NCBI RefSeq assembly: GCF_012911935.1
Contig: NZ_JAAXLA010000078.1
Coordinates: 1-32,729 of the forward strand
Direction of reading: 5' to 3'
Length of the DNA stretch: 32,729 bases
Origin: Pseudonocardia acidicola
GTDB taxonomy: Bacteria; Actinomycetota; Actinomycetes; Mycobacteriales; Pseudonocardiaceae
Within the stretch, counting starts at the first letter, position 1; each line of letters starts with the position of its first letter. Of the stretch, positions 1 through 8,533 are shown piece after piece. A program made the position numbers and the translations under genes. Below the pieces are notes generated by a model that saw only the letters and a list, made by a program, of their open reading frames with translations, did no database searches and was not told the DNA's origin.

Positions 1-1442
1 CGTCGGAACCCGCGCCTCCTCCTGCATCAGCGCCCGCGCCGGCGCCGGTGGCCGGGCACGGCGCGGCTCCGCCCCCCGCCGCTGCGACGGTGCCGCCGGT
101 GGCAGCCGCGGCTCCGGCGCCCGCTGCGCCGCCGACCAGCAGGGCAGCGGCCCCGACGGCTCCGGCCACCCCCGCCGTGCCGGCGAGGTCCGTTGCTCCA
201 CCCACACCCACGCCCACCGCCCCGCCTACGCCCGCTCCTACCGCTCCGCCCGCCGCCCCTGCTGCGCCGACTCACGTCCTTGCTGCGCCGGCTCGCGTCC
301 CTGCCGAGCCGGCTCACGGCGCCCCGGCGCCGGCTGTGCCCAGTTCCGCCCCGGCGGCAGCTCTCGCCCCGGCAACAGGGCCGGCCGCGCCGGCGGCCCC
401 GGCTGCTCCCGACCCCGCACCGCCGGCGCGGTCCGCCGGGGGCTCGATCCCCGCACCGGGTGCGGGCGCGCACCTGGCCGCCGCACTGCCGGCCGCCGAC
501 TCCCGGGGCGTCAGCCCATCCGGCACCGATCAGCCGAATCCGGATCAGCCCGGCGCCGGTCGGCCCGGCCCGGACCAGGGCGCGCCGGACCCGTGCGCCC
601 CGCCCGTCGACCCGGACACCCTGTCGGCGGGGTACGACACCAGCGCCGCGAAGATCCACAACTGGGGCAAGCCGGACCGCGTGGACGAGTTCAACGGCAC
701 CTCGCTCGATGATTCCTGGGCCGTCTACGACGGTCCCGGTCACGCCGGCAACGGCCGCCGCACGCCGAGCGCGGTCTCGGTCGCCGACGGCATCCTGACG
801 ATCACCGGCGACTCCCGGGGCGACACCGCCGGGATGGCGTGGAACCCCGGGCAGAAGTACGGCCGCTGGGAGGGCCGGGTGAAGGCACCGGCCAGCGACC
901 CGTCGTACAACGCGCTGCTGCTGCTGTGGCCGGACGCGGAGAACTTCCCGGTCGGCGGGGAGATCGACTTCATGGAGATGATGGACCACACCCGCCAGGA
1001 GACGAACATCTTCCTGCACTACGGGCCGGACAACTCGCAGGTCAACGGCAAGGTCAAGATCGACGCCACGCAGTGGCACAACTGGGCCGTCGAGTGGACC
1101 CCGACCCACGTCGCCGCCTTCGTCGACGGCAAGGAATGGTGGCGGACCACCGACACGTCGATCCTGCCGCCCGGCCCGATGCACCTGTGCATCCAGCTCG
1201 ACTGGTTCCCCAAGGGGGGCAAGGTCAAGCAGTCCGAGATGCAGGTCGACTGGGTCAAGGAGTACAAGCTGAAGCCGGCCGACCTGGCCGAGGGTGCGAA
1301 CCAGGACATCCAGCAGGAGGTCCACGGCCGCGCCGACGCCGAGGCGATCCGCCAGGAGGTGACCGATACGGCTCCGGCCGCGCCGGCCGGTGCCGAGCCC
1401 CGCGGACTCGTCCCGCATCCGGTGCGCGCCCCGGGCAACTGA
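1..1442 (+). CDS. Glycoside hydrolase family 16 protein, partial at left edge
   Basis: The reading frame is open from base 3, so the true start lies outside the window; the first start codon inside is GTG at 48. Numbered from that GTG, about the first 190 residues are a low-complexity Pro/Ala/Thr-rich stretch, probably an extracellular or wall-spanning linker. A GH16 beta-jelly-roll follows (about residues 210-420). The family catalytic signature E-I-D-F-M-E is visible at about residues 305-310, with the nucleophile and acid/base glutamates at its ends. GH16 enzymes cleave beta-1,3 or beta-1,3/1,4 glucans or galactans; the substrate cannot be told from sequence here. A short tail after residue 425 is again Ala/Pro-rich. 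No signal peptide is visible because the 5' end is missing, so secretion is inferred. It is convergent with the TetR stump downstream. Confidence 0.85.
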   Translation, partial: SEPAPPPASAPAPAPVAGHGAAPPPAAATVPPVAAAAPAPAAPPTSRAAAPTAPATPAVPARSVAPPTPTPTAPPTPAPTAPPAAPAAPTHVLAAPARVPAEPAHGAPAPAVPSSAPAAALAPATGPAAPAAPAAPDPAPPARSAGGSIPAPGAGAHLAAALPAADSRGVSPSGTDQPNPDQPGAGRPGPDQGAPDPCAPPVDPDTLSAGYDTSAAKIHNWGKPDRVDEFNGTSLDDSWAVYDGPGHAGNGRRTPSAVSVADGILTITGDSRGDTAGMAWNPGQKYGRWEGRVKAPASDPSYNALLLLWPDAENFPVGGEIDFMEMMDHTRQETNIFLHYGPDNSQVNGKVKIDATQWHNWAVEWTPTHVAAFVDGKEWWRTTDTSILPPGPMHLCIQLDWFPKGGKVKQSEMQVDWVKEYKLKPADLAEGANQDIQQEVHGRADAEAIRQEVTDTAPAAPAGAEPRGLVPHPVRAPGN

Positions 1443-1492
1443 TCGACGCACCGGCTGCTCTCGGCCGCCGCACCCGGCGAGCGGCGGAGGGA

Positions 1493-1645
1493 CTAGGAGA
1501 TCACGACACGTTCCGCGGCCGCCACGCCGGCCAACGTGATCGCGTCGAAGCCGCGCTCGTGGAGCTGGTTGCGCAACGCGTCGAACACCCTGGCGCGCAC
1601 CTGGCTGCGATTCTCGGGCAGCGAGCCACCGATGATCTTGGGCAT
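1493..1645 (-). pseudogene. TetR-family regulator, N-terminal stump (50 codons)
   Basis: The ORF starts at ATG 1645 behind an excellent ribosome binding site (AAGGAGG, 4 bases upstream) and encodes 50 residues beginning MPKIIGGSL. The stretch around VFDALRNQLHERGFDAITL matches the first helices of TetR-family DNA-binding domains. The frame stops (TAG 1493-1495) just where the turn and recognition helix (typically AGV-x-R-x-A-x-YxHF) should follow. Neither other frame downstream restores that sequence, so this looks like a gene truncated by rearrangement rather than by a simple frameshift. Alternatively it is a translated microprotein. It probably once regulated the neighbouring aldehyde dehydrogenase, which is also damaged. 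Confidence 0.7.
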
Positions 1646-1749
1646 GCAGCCTCCTTGCGCGGCGGTCGAGCCGGCCCAGGGCGCCCGGCGGCCGTGGCTG
1701 TCCGAGCTCGGGATCGGCGACGTCGTGCACGGGCCGGCGCGACGCGGCC

Positions 1750-2490
1750 TCACAGCGCGACGCCGGTCAGCACCATCGCGCGCTCGTAGCTGTAGTCCTC
1801 CATCGCGTAGCGCACACCCTCGCGGCCGAGACCGGACTCCTTCGCGCCGCCGTAGGGCATCTGTTCGGCGCGGAACGACGGAACGTCGCCGATCACCACG
1901 CCGCCGACCGCCAGCTCGCGGTGGGCGCGGAAGGCGGTCGGCAGGTCGCGGGTGAAGACCCCGGCCTGCAGCCCGTAGCGGGAGTCGTTGACCCGCGCGA
2001 AGGCCTCGTCACCCCGGCCACCGGCTCCAGCACGAGCACCGGCCCGAAGACCTCCTCGCAGGACACCGCCGCGTCCGCGGGGACGTCGACCAGCACGGTC
2101 GGCTCGACGGTCGCGCCGTCGCGCCCGCCGCCGGTGAGCACCGTCGCGCCGGCCGCGACGGCCTCGGCCACCCAGCCGGTGACGCGGTCGGCCGCCGCGG
2201 TGTCGATGAGCGGCCCGACGTCCGTGGCGTCGTCCCACGGGTCCCCGGTGCGCTGTGCCTCGACGGCAGCCACGACACGCTCGGTGAGAGCGTCGAACAC
2301 GGAGCGGTCGGCCAGCACCCGCTGCACCGAGATGCACGACTGGCCGCCCTGGTAGTTGGCGAACGTGGCGATGCGCGCTGCTGCGTCGTCCAGGTCCTCC
2401 GGCGCGGACCAATCGGGGCACACCACGACCGCGGCGTTGCCGCCCAGCTCGAGCGTGACGTGCTTGCGCGGTACCGCGTCGCGGATGCCC
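1750..2490 (-). pseudogene. Aldehyde dehydrogenase, 5'-truncated and frameshifted
   Basis: Only the C-terminal half of an NAD(P)-dependent aldehyde dehydrogenase remains. Homology begins at about 2486 (IRDAVPRKHVTLELGGN), just before the general-base Glu of the LELGG motif. It continues through the catalytic-Cys motif GQSCI (near 2334) to the EEVFGPV motif. At about 2008-2016 one base appears to be missing: the upstream frame reads EPVAGV and then garbage, while the correct continuation DEAFARVNDSRYGLQAG is in the next frame and runs to the natural end (TGA 1750-1752). The Rossmann NAD-binding half is absent, and its position is occupied by the 3' end of the XRE regulator, whose stop codon (2494-2496) lies at the junction. 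No start codon or RBS is evident. Two independent lesions make it a pseudogene. Confidence 0.85.
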
Positions 2491-2493
2491 GGC

Positions 2494-3048
2494 TCAGACG
2501 TACTCCATGATCAGCACGGCGGTGCTGCCGGGTTCGAGCGCCTGGTACCGGTGCGGCTGGTCGCCGGGGAAGCAGGCGTAGTCGCCGGGACCGAGCTCGA
2601 CCTCCGCCCCCTCCGGCCCGGCCCGCCAGCGGCCCGCGGTGACCAGCACGTGCTCGGTGGTGCCGCGGATGTGCGCGTGCGCCGCCCGGGCCGGTCCCGG
2701 CTCGGCGCTCATCACGTGCAGGTCGCGGCGCGCGCCGGGCGGGCACGCGGCCAGCAGGGTCGCGGTGAACGGGGCCTGTTCCGACCCGATCGCCGGCGCC
2801 TCCCCGGCCCGGATGATCCGGACCGCGGAGACCGGCGGGTCGACCAGTCGGCTGAACGGCACGTCGAGCACCACCGCGAGCGCCCACAACGTCTCGACGC
2901 TCGGGTTGCCGGACCCGGCTTCGAGCTGGGAGAGCGTGGACTTGGCGATGCCGGCGCGGCGGGCCAGTTCGGCCAGCGAGACGCCGATCCGTTCGCGTTC
3001 CCGGCGCACCGCGACGGCGATGGTCTCCAGCGGTGTCGTTCGATCCAT
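2494..3048 (-). CDS. XRE-family transcriptional regulator with C-terminal cupin domain
   Basis: The 184-aa protein starts at ATG 3048, with a purine-rich RBS (GAGGGG) upstream. Residues about 8-65 form an XRE/Cro helix-turn-helix (SLAELARRAGIAKSTLSQLE). Residues about 100-184 form a cupin barrel with the pattern H-x-H...E...G, then G-D-Y...P...H (HAHIRGTTEHVL; PGDYACFPGDQPH), the usual small-molecule sensing domain. Regulators of this architecture are commonly divergent from azlCD-type amino acid exporters, as here. Two inverted repeats GTTCG-N6-CGAAC lie between the genes and are likely its operators. The stop codon coincides with the truncated edge of the aldehyde dehydrogenase remnant, but the protein ends in a normal way for the family. 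The ligand is unknown. Confidence 0.9.
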   Translation of the reverse strand: MDRTTPLETIAVAVRRERERIGVSLAELARRAGIAKSTLSQLEAGSGNPSVETLWALAVVLDVPFSRLVDPPVSAVRIIRAGEAPAIGSEQAPFTATLLAACPPGARRDLHVMSAEPGPARAAHAHIRGTTEHVLVTAGRWRAGPEGAEVELGPGDYACFPGDQPHRYQALEPGSTAVLIMEYV

Positions 3049-3057
3049 CGGGCCCCT

Positions 3058-3075
3058 CGTTCGGGTTGACGAACG
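3058..3075. promoter_or_regulatory. Candidate XRE operator, copy 1
   Basis: This is a perfect inverted repeat, CGTTCG-GGTTGA-CGAACG, lying 10 bases upstream of the XRE start codon. It shares the core GTTCG-N6-CGAAC with a second copy 49 bases away. Its position suits autorepression and control of azlC. Binding is inferred. Confidence 0.55.
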
Positions 3076-3103
3076 CGTCTGCCGGTGTTCAGTGTAGGGG
3101 ACC

Positions 3104-3775
3104 ATGTGTTCGATACGGCGAACGGTCGATCGGGAAGATCTGCGTGACGCGCTGGCCCTCGCCGCGGCCATCGGGGTGGTCGGTGCATCGTTCGGGGCGC
3201 TGGCCGCCGCGGCCCGCGTACCGATGCCGCTCACCGTCGCGATGTCACTGCTGGTGTTCGCCGGCGGCTCGCAGTTCCTCGCGGTGGCGGTCGTCGCCGC
3301 CGGTGGCGGCCCGATCGCCGCGGTCGCCGCCGGGCTGCTGCTCAACGCCCGGCACCTGCCGTTCGGGCTCGCCATGTCCGGGATCGTGGCGAAGCGCTGG
3401 CCGGGCCGGTTGCTCGGCGCGCACATCCTCATCGACGAGTCCGTCGCGTTCTCCCGCGCGCGGGGCGCCGGCCCGCGCGCCCGCACCGCCTACTGGCTGT
3501 GCGGCTCGCTGTTCTTCGTGCTGTGGAACGTCGGCACGGTGGCCGGCGCGCTCGCCGGGTCGGCGGTGCCGGACCCCGATGCGTTCGGCGTCGACGCCGC
3601 GTTCCCGGCCGGGCTGCTCGCGCTGCTGCTACCGTCGCTGCGCCGGGCCGATGCGCGCCGGGTCGGCCTCGGCGCCGCGGCGGCCGCGCTGGCCGCCACC
3701 CCGTTCCTGCCCGCGGGCCTGCCGGTGATCATCGGCCTGCTGGGGCTGACCCTCGCCGGGCGGGAGCAGCGATGA
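3104..3775 (+). CDS. azlC: AzlC-family branched-chain amino acid exporter subunit
   Basis: The 223-aa membrane protein has several hydrophobic segments and typical AzlC sequence features (AAIGVVGASFGALAAAA near the N-terminus, SLLVFAGGSQF, LLLNARHLPFGLAMSG). AzlC is the large subunit of the two-component AzlCD (BrnFE-like) exporter, which moves branched-chain amino acids or related compounds out of the cell. The chosen start is ATG 3104, with AGGGGA six bases upstream; no better in-frame start exists nearby. One inverted-repeat operator candidate overlaps codons 2-7. The stop codon overlaps the azlD start (ATGA), so the two are translationally coupled. Confidence 0.88.
   Translation: MCSIRRTVDREDLRDALALAAAIGVVGASFGALAAAARVPMPLTVAMSLLVFAGGSQFLAVAVVAAGGGPIAAVAAGLLLNARHLPFGLAMSGIVAKRWPGRLLGAHILIDESVAFSRARGAGPRARTAYWLCGSLFFVLWNVGTVAGALAGSAVPDPDAFGVDAAFPAGLLALLLPSLRRADARRVGLGAAAAALAATPFLPAGLPVIIGLLGLTLAGREQR
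3108..3123. promoter_or_regulatory. Candidate XRE operator, copy 2
   Basis: The inverted repeat GTTCG-ATACGG-CGAAC has the same arms and the same 6-base spacer as the site at 3058-3075. It sits over the first codons of azlC, where a bound repressor would block transcription or initiation. The shared arms are directly visible; the function is inferred. Confidence 0.5.
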
Positions 3776-4080
3776 CCTGGACCGCCGTGCTCGCCCTGGC
3801 CGCCGGCACCTACCTGCTGCGGCTGGCCGGTTTGGCGCTGCGCGACCGCGTTGCCGTCCCGCAGCGGGTCGAACGCCACATCGACCTCGGGGCGACGGCA
3901 CTGCTCGTCGCACTCGTCGCCACGGCCGCCCTGACCGAGGCCGGTGGTTTCGCCGGGTGGGCGCGCCCCGCCGGGGTGGCCGTCGGCGCCCTGGCCGCGT
4001 GGCGGAAGCTGCCGTTCGTGCTGGTGGTGCTCCTGGCCGCCGGGACGACAGCCGCGTTGCGCGCCGCCGGCATCCGCTGA
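3772..4080 (+). CDS. azlD: AzlD-family exporter subunit
   Basis: The 102-aa protein has about three hydrophobic segments, which is the normal size and layout for AzlD, the small partner of AzlC. It starts at ATG 3772 inside the azlC stop (ATGA overlap). The features RLAGLALRDR and the late WRKLPFVLVVLLA segment fit the family. Together with AzlC it should form the inner-membrane amino acid exporter controlled by the divergent XRE-cupin regulator. The two genes look intact although both flanks are decayed. Confidence 0.88.
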   Translation: MTWTAVLALAAGTYLLRLAGLALRDRVAVPQRVERHIDLGATALLVALVATAALTEAGGFAGWARPAGVAVGALAAWRKLPFVLVVLLAAGTTAALRAAGIR

Positions 4081-4132
4081 GCCGGGGTCGCTCGGCGCGC
4101 GAGGTGCGGGCCGGTGCGTCACGATCGAACGC

Positions 4133-4705
4133 GTGCGCTGCCTGGTGATCGGAGCGACCGGCTCCATCGGAGCCCGGCTGGTGCCCCGGCTGCTGGCCGA
4201 CGGGTACGCGGTCCGGTGCCTGATCCGGGACACGGCGAAACTCACCCGGCTGGACTGGGCAACCCGCGTCGAGGCCCTGCCGGGCGACGCCACCGACCCG
4301 CGCACCACCCGGCAGGCCTGCCGCGACGTCGACGTCGTGTTCTCTCTCGTGCACTCCATGACCGGCCCGGACTTCGCGGCCCGCGACCGGATCGCCGCCG
4401 CGGTGCTGGGCGGGGCCGCACGCGCCGCCGGCGCCGACCCGCCCCGGGGCACCGGAGCTGGTCGGCGCGCTGCTGCTACGTGCGGAGATGAAGCTGCCCG
4501 GACCGCGTGCCCGGAGCTGCGCGCCGAGCTACTGGACGCGACCCGCAGCCGCTACGTGCAGCGGGTGACGTTCCGGCCGGACGGGCTGGCCGGGCGGCTC
4601 TGCTGGTACGCCCAGCTCCCGGCGCACGACTTCCTGTTCGCGGTGATGGCCCGGACCGTGGCCGGCGTGGCATCCGGCCGGGCCCGGGCCATCAGAGCCG
4701 GCTGA
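4133..4705 (+). pseudogene. NAD(P)-binding SDR/SRPBCC (DUF2867-like) protein, internally deleted
   Basis: The 5' part (from GTG 4133) encodes a clear atypical SDR start: VRCLVIGATGSIGARLVPRL with the GxxGxxG dinucleotide motif, then RCLIRD, GDATDP, DVVFSLVHSM. This reaches about residue 105, to AARAAGADP. The 3' part matches the very end of the much longer (about 480-aa) family: LLLRAEMKLPG (4470-4502, in a different frame), then ELRAELLD and TFRPDGLAGRLCWYAQLPAHDFLFAVMA in the original frame. About 300 residues between them are gone, and the frame flips twice around the junction. The fused frame is open to 4705 but cannot fold as the family does. It is convergent with the EF-G2 gene 11 bases away. 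Confidence 0.75.
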
Positions 4706-4716
4706 TCGGTGGCCGA

Positions 4717-6846
4717 TCAGTGCGCAACGGGCTCGTAGCGGGCGAAGGCGCGGGAGAACGTGGCCGTGCCCGACGTCATGGCCCGCAGGTCGACGGCGTA
4801 GCGCAGCAACTCGGTGACCGGGACCTCGGCGCGCACCAGGGTGCGCCCCGTGCCACCTATCTCGGTGCCCAGCACCCGGCCCCGCCGCGCCGACAGGTCA
4901 CCCAGCACGGCACCCAGGTGCTCGTCCGGGATGCGCACCGCGACCTCGTCGAGCGGTTCGAGCACCACCGTCCCGCACTGCTCGGCGGCCTCCCGCAGCG
5001 CCAGCGCGCCGGCGGTCTGGAACGCCGCGTCGGAGGAGTCGACGCTGTGCGCCTTGCCGTCGACCAGGGTCGCCCGGATGTCGACGACCGGATAGTGGCC
5101 CTCGGTCAGGCCGCGCTCGATCTGGGTCCGGATGCCCTTCTCCACGCTCGGGACGAACTGCGTCGGCACGGTGCCGCCGACCACCTTGGACACGAACTCG
5201 AAACCCGCCCCGCGGGGCAGCGGCTCGAACTCGATGTGACAGACCGCGTACTGGCCGTGCCCGCCGGACTGCTTCACGTGCCGGCCGGTGACCCGCCCCG
5301 GCCGGGCCAGCGTGGTCCGCATCGGCACCCGGACCGGTTCGGCGTCCACCTCGGCACCCCCGGCGCGCAGCCGGGACAGCACGACGTCGGCGTGCGCCTC
5401 GCCCATGCACCACAGCACCGTCTGGTGGGTCTCGGCGTTGCGTTCCAGGCGCAGCGTAGGGTCGGCCGCGACGAGCTTGGACAGCGTCTTGACCAGCGCG
5501 TCCTCGTCGCCGCGGGTACGCGCGACGACCGCGACCGGCAGCAGCGGATCGGGCAGCTCCCACGGCGTGAGCAGCAGCGGGTGGTCGGCGGCGGAGACGG
5601 TGTCGCCGGTCTCGGCGGTGCCGAGTTTGGTCAGCGCGCAGATGTCCCCGGCGATGCAGCCGTCGATCTCCCGCAGCGTCGCCCCCAGCGGGGAGTAGAT
5701 GTGCGCGAGCCGCTCGTCGGCGTCGTGGCCGTCGTCGGTGTTGTGGGCGCCGTTGCCCTCGTTCTCGGCGCTGCCCGGCGGCGCCGCGGCGATCGCGCCG
5801 TGGCCGCTGATGTGCACCGTGGATTCCGGGCGCAACGTCCCGGAGAACACCCGGACCAGCGAGACCCGCCCGACGTAGGCGTCGGCGGACGTCCGCACGA
5901 CCTCGGCGGCGAGCGGGCCGTCCGGGTCGGCGGTGAGCGTCGGGTGCTCGGCGCCGTCCACTCCGGACACCGGTGGCAGCGGGTGCTCCAGCGGCGACGG
6001 GAAGCCGCCGACCAGCACCTCGAGCAGCGCGTCCAGGCCGATCCCGCTGCTCGCGCAGACCGGGATGACCGGGTAGAACGAGCCGCGGGCGACCGCGGTC
6101 TCCAGATCGTCGATCAGGGTGGCGAGCTCGATCTCCTCGCCGCCGAGGTAGCGCTCCATGAGCGACTCGTCCTCGGACTGCTCGATGATGCCCTCGATCA
6201 GCTCGTCGCGGGCCTCCTCGGCGCCGGCCGGCGCCTGGCCGTCCGGGGTCTGCGAGAGCAACCCGTACAGGCCGATGAGGTGGCCGTCGTCACGGATCGG
6301 CAGATAGAGCGGGGCGACGCCGGCGCCGAACGTGTCCCGGCAGGCCGCGACGGTGGCCTCCAGGTCGGCGCGCGCGTGGTCGCAGCGGGCGACGACGACG
6401 GCGCGCGGCATGCTCACCGCGGCGCACTCCTCCCACTGCGACACCGTCGCCGGGTCGATCGTGCCCTCATGGGCCGCCGAGGACGGGATCACGAACAACG
6501 CCCCGTCCGCGGCGCGCAGCCCGGCTCGCAGCTCGCCGACGAAGTCGCCGTAGCCGGGCGTGTCGATCAGATTGATCTTGGTGTCCTCGTGCAGCAGGGG
6601 CGCGACCGCGAGCGCGACCGAGCGCTGCTGGCGCACCGCGGCCGGATCGTGGTCGCACACGGTGGTGCCCTCGAGGACGGTGCCCTGACGGGGAATGGCC
6701 GAGGTCTGCGCGAGCAGCGCCTCGACCAGGGTCGTCTTTCCTGCTCCCGAGGGCCCGACCAGGACCACGTTGCGTACCCGGGCGGGATCGGAAACGGTGA
6801 GGACCCCGGTCCCCGCACGCTGCCCGCTGTCTGCTCTGACGGCCAT
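4717..6846 (-). CDS. Elongation factor G-like protein EF-G2
   Basis: This is a 709-aa translational GTPase-like protein of the actinobacterial EF-G2 group, which is distinct from the essential fusA product. The start is ATG 6846, because GGAGG lies 8 bases upstream; the GTG at 6855 directly abuts that RBS and is unlikely. The G1 loop GPSGAGKT is at residues 31-38 and the G3 motif is DTPGYGDF. At the G4 position, where N-K-x-D is expected, the sequence reads VVARCDHAR, so guanine specificity may be weakened. EF-G domains II-V follow, including SGGHGQYAVCHIEF and the domain IV/V region LDEVAVRIPDEHLGAVLGDL. About residues 345-375 are a Gly/Asn/Asp-rich insert. Family members have been reported unable to replace EF-G; the cellular role here is unknown. 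Confidence 0.9.
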   Translation of the reverse strand: MAVRADSGQRAGTGVLTVSDPARVRNVVLVGPSGAGKTTLVEALLAQTSAIPRQGTVLEGTTVCDHDPAAVRQQRSVALAVAPLLHEDTKINLIDTPGYGDFVGELRAGLRAADGALFVIPSSAAHEGTIDPATVSQWEECAAVSMPRAVVVARCDHARADLEATVAACRDTFGAGVAPLYLPIRDDGHLIGLYGLLSQTPDGQAPAGAEEARDELIEGIIEQSEDESLMERYLGGEEIELATLIDDLETAVARGSFYPVIPVCASSGIGLDALLEVLVGGFPSPLEHPLPPVSGVDGAEHPTLTADPDGPLAAEVVRTSADAYVGRVSLVRVFSGTLRPESTVHISGHGAIAAAPPGSAENEGNGAHNTDDGHDADERLAHIYSPLGATLREIDGCIAGDICALTKLGTAETGDTVSAADHPLLLTPWELPDPLLPVAVVARTRGDEDALVKTLSKLVAADPTLRLERNAETHQTVLWCMGEAHADVVLSRLRAGGAEVDAEPVRVPMRTTLARPGRVTGRHVKQSGGHGQYAVCHIEFEPLPRGAGFEFVSKVVGGTVPTQFVPSVEKGIRTQIERGLTEGHYPVVDIRATLVDGKAHSVDSSDAAFQTAGALALREAAEQCGTVVLEPLDEVAVRIPDEHLGAVLGDLSARRGRVLGTEIGGTGRTLVRAEVPVTELLRYAVDLRAMTSGTATFSRAFARYEPVAH

Positions 6847-6951
6847 ATGGACCACCTCCGCGACCTGCGCTGGCTGTGTCCGATTTCACACCCACCGTAT
6901 GCTCGGCCACAACCCTTGGTCGGGGCCGAACGCTATGGCCTGCACGGCGGG

Positions 6952-6964
6952 TAGGGTCGTGCCC

Positions 6965-6967
<3 letters not shown>
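6952..6967 (+). promoter_or_regulatory. Predicted leaderless promoter of the malic enzyme gene
   Basis: A TAGGGT -10 box at 6952-6957 is followed after 7 bases by GTG 6965. This places the expected transcription start on the start codon, a common actinobacterial leaderless arrangement. No convincing -35 box is seen. Confidence 0.5.
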
Positions 6968-8380
<1,413 letters not shown>

Positions 8381-8404
8381 CCCCGGGGCCACGGCCCGCT
8401 CCGC

Positions 8405-8490
8405 GAGTCGCCCTTGTCGGGAGGCCGAGTCGCTCCTTTCGGGAGGGCGACTCGCCTGCTCCGCGGGGCGAGTCGCTCGTCACGTCCGGC
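8405..8490. repeat. Tandem ~22-bp hairpin-forming units behind the malic enzyme gene
   Basis: Units beginning GAGTCGC occur at 8405, 8427 and 8470. An inverted or variant unit begins at 8449 (GACTCGC), so the period is 21-22 bases. The first two units share GAGTCGC and CGGGAGG in register. GAGTCGC at 8427-8433 can pair perfectly with GCGACTC at 8447-8453. The array fills most of the 150-base malic enzyme-pdxT gap and could serve as a terminator, though it lacks a T tract. Confidence 0.6.
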
Positions 8491-8517
8491 GCGACCGGTC
8501 GGTAGGTGTGCGGCGAC

Positions 8518-8533
8518 TACCCTGGTCAGCGTG
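8518..8533 (+). promoter_or_regulatory. Predicted leaderless promoter of pdxT
   Basis: A TACCCT -10 box at 8518-8523 lies 7 bases before GTG 8531, the same spacing as at the malic enzyme gene. There is no Shine-Dalgarno sequence before this GTG, which agrees with leaderless initiation. Confidence 0.5.

Noticed and set aside
48..600. Possible VNTR in the Pro/Ala-rich leader of the GH16 protein
   Set aside because: The sequence is low complexity but no unit repeats in register long enough to call a tandem repeat.
27..1730. A 567-codon minus-strand frame opposite the GH16 gene
   Set aside because: It is Arg/Gly-rich without motifs and is the mirror of the Pro/Ala-rich leader and GH16 domain.
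4507..6954. An 815-codon plus-strand frame across the EF-G2 gene
   Set aside because: No recognisable domain and repetitive Arg/Gly/His composition; the minus strand encodes an intact EF-G2.
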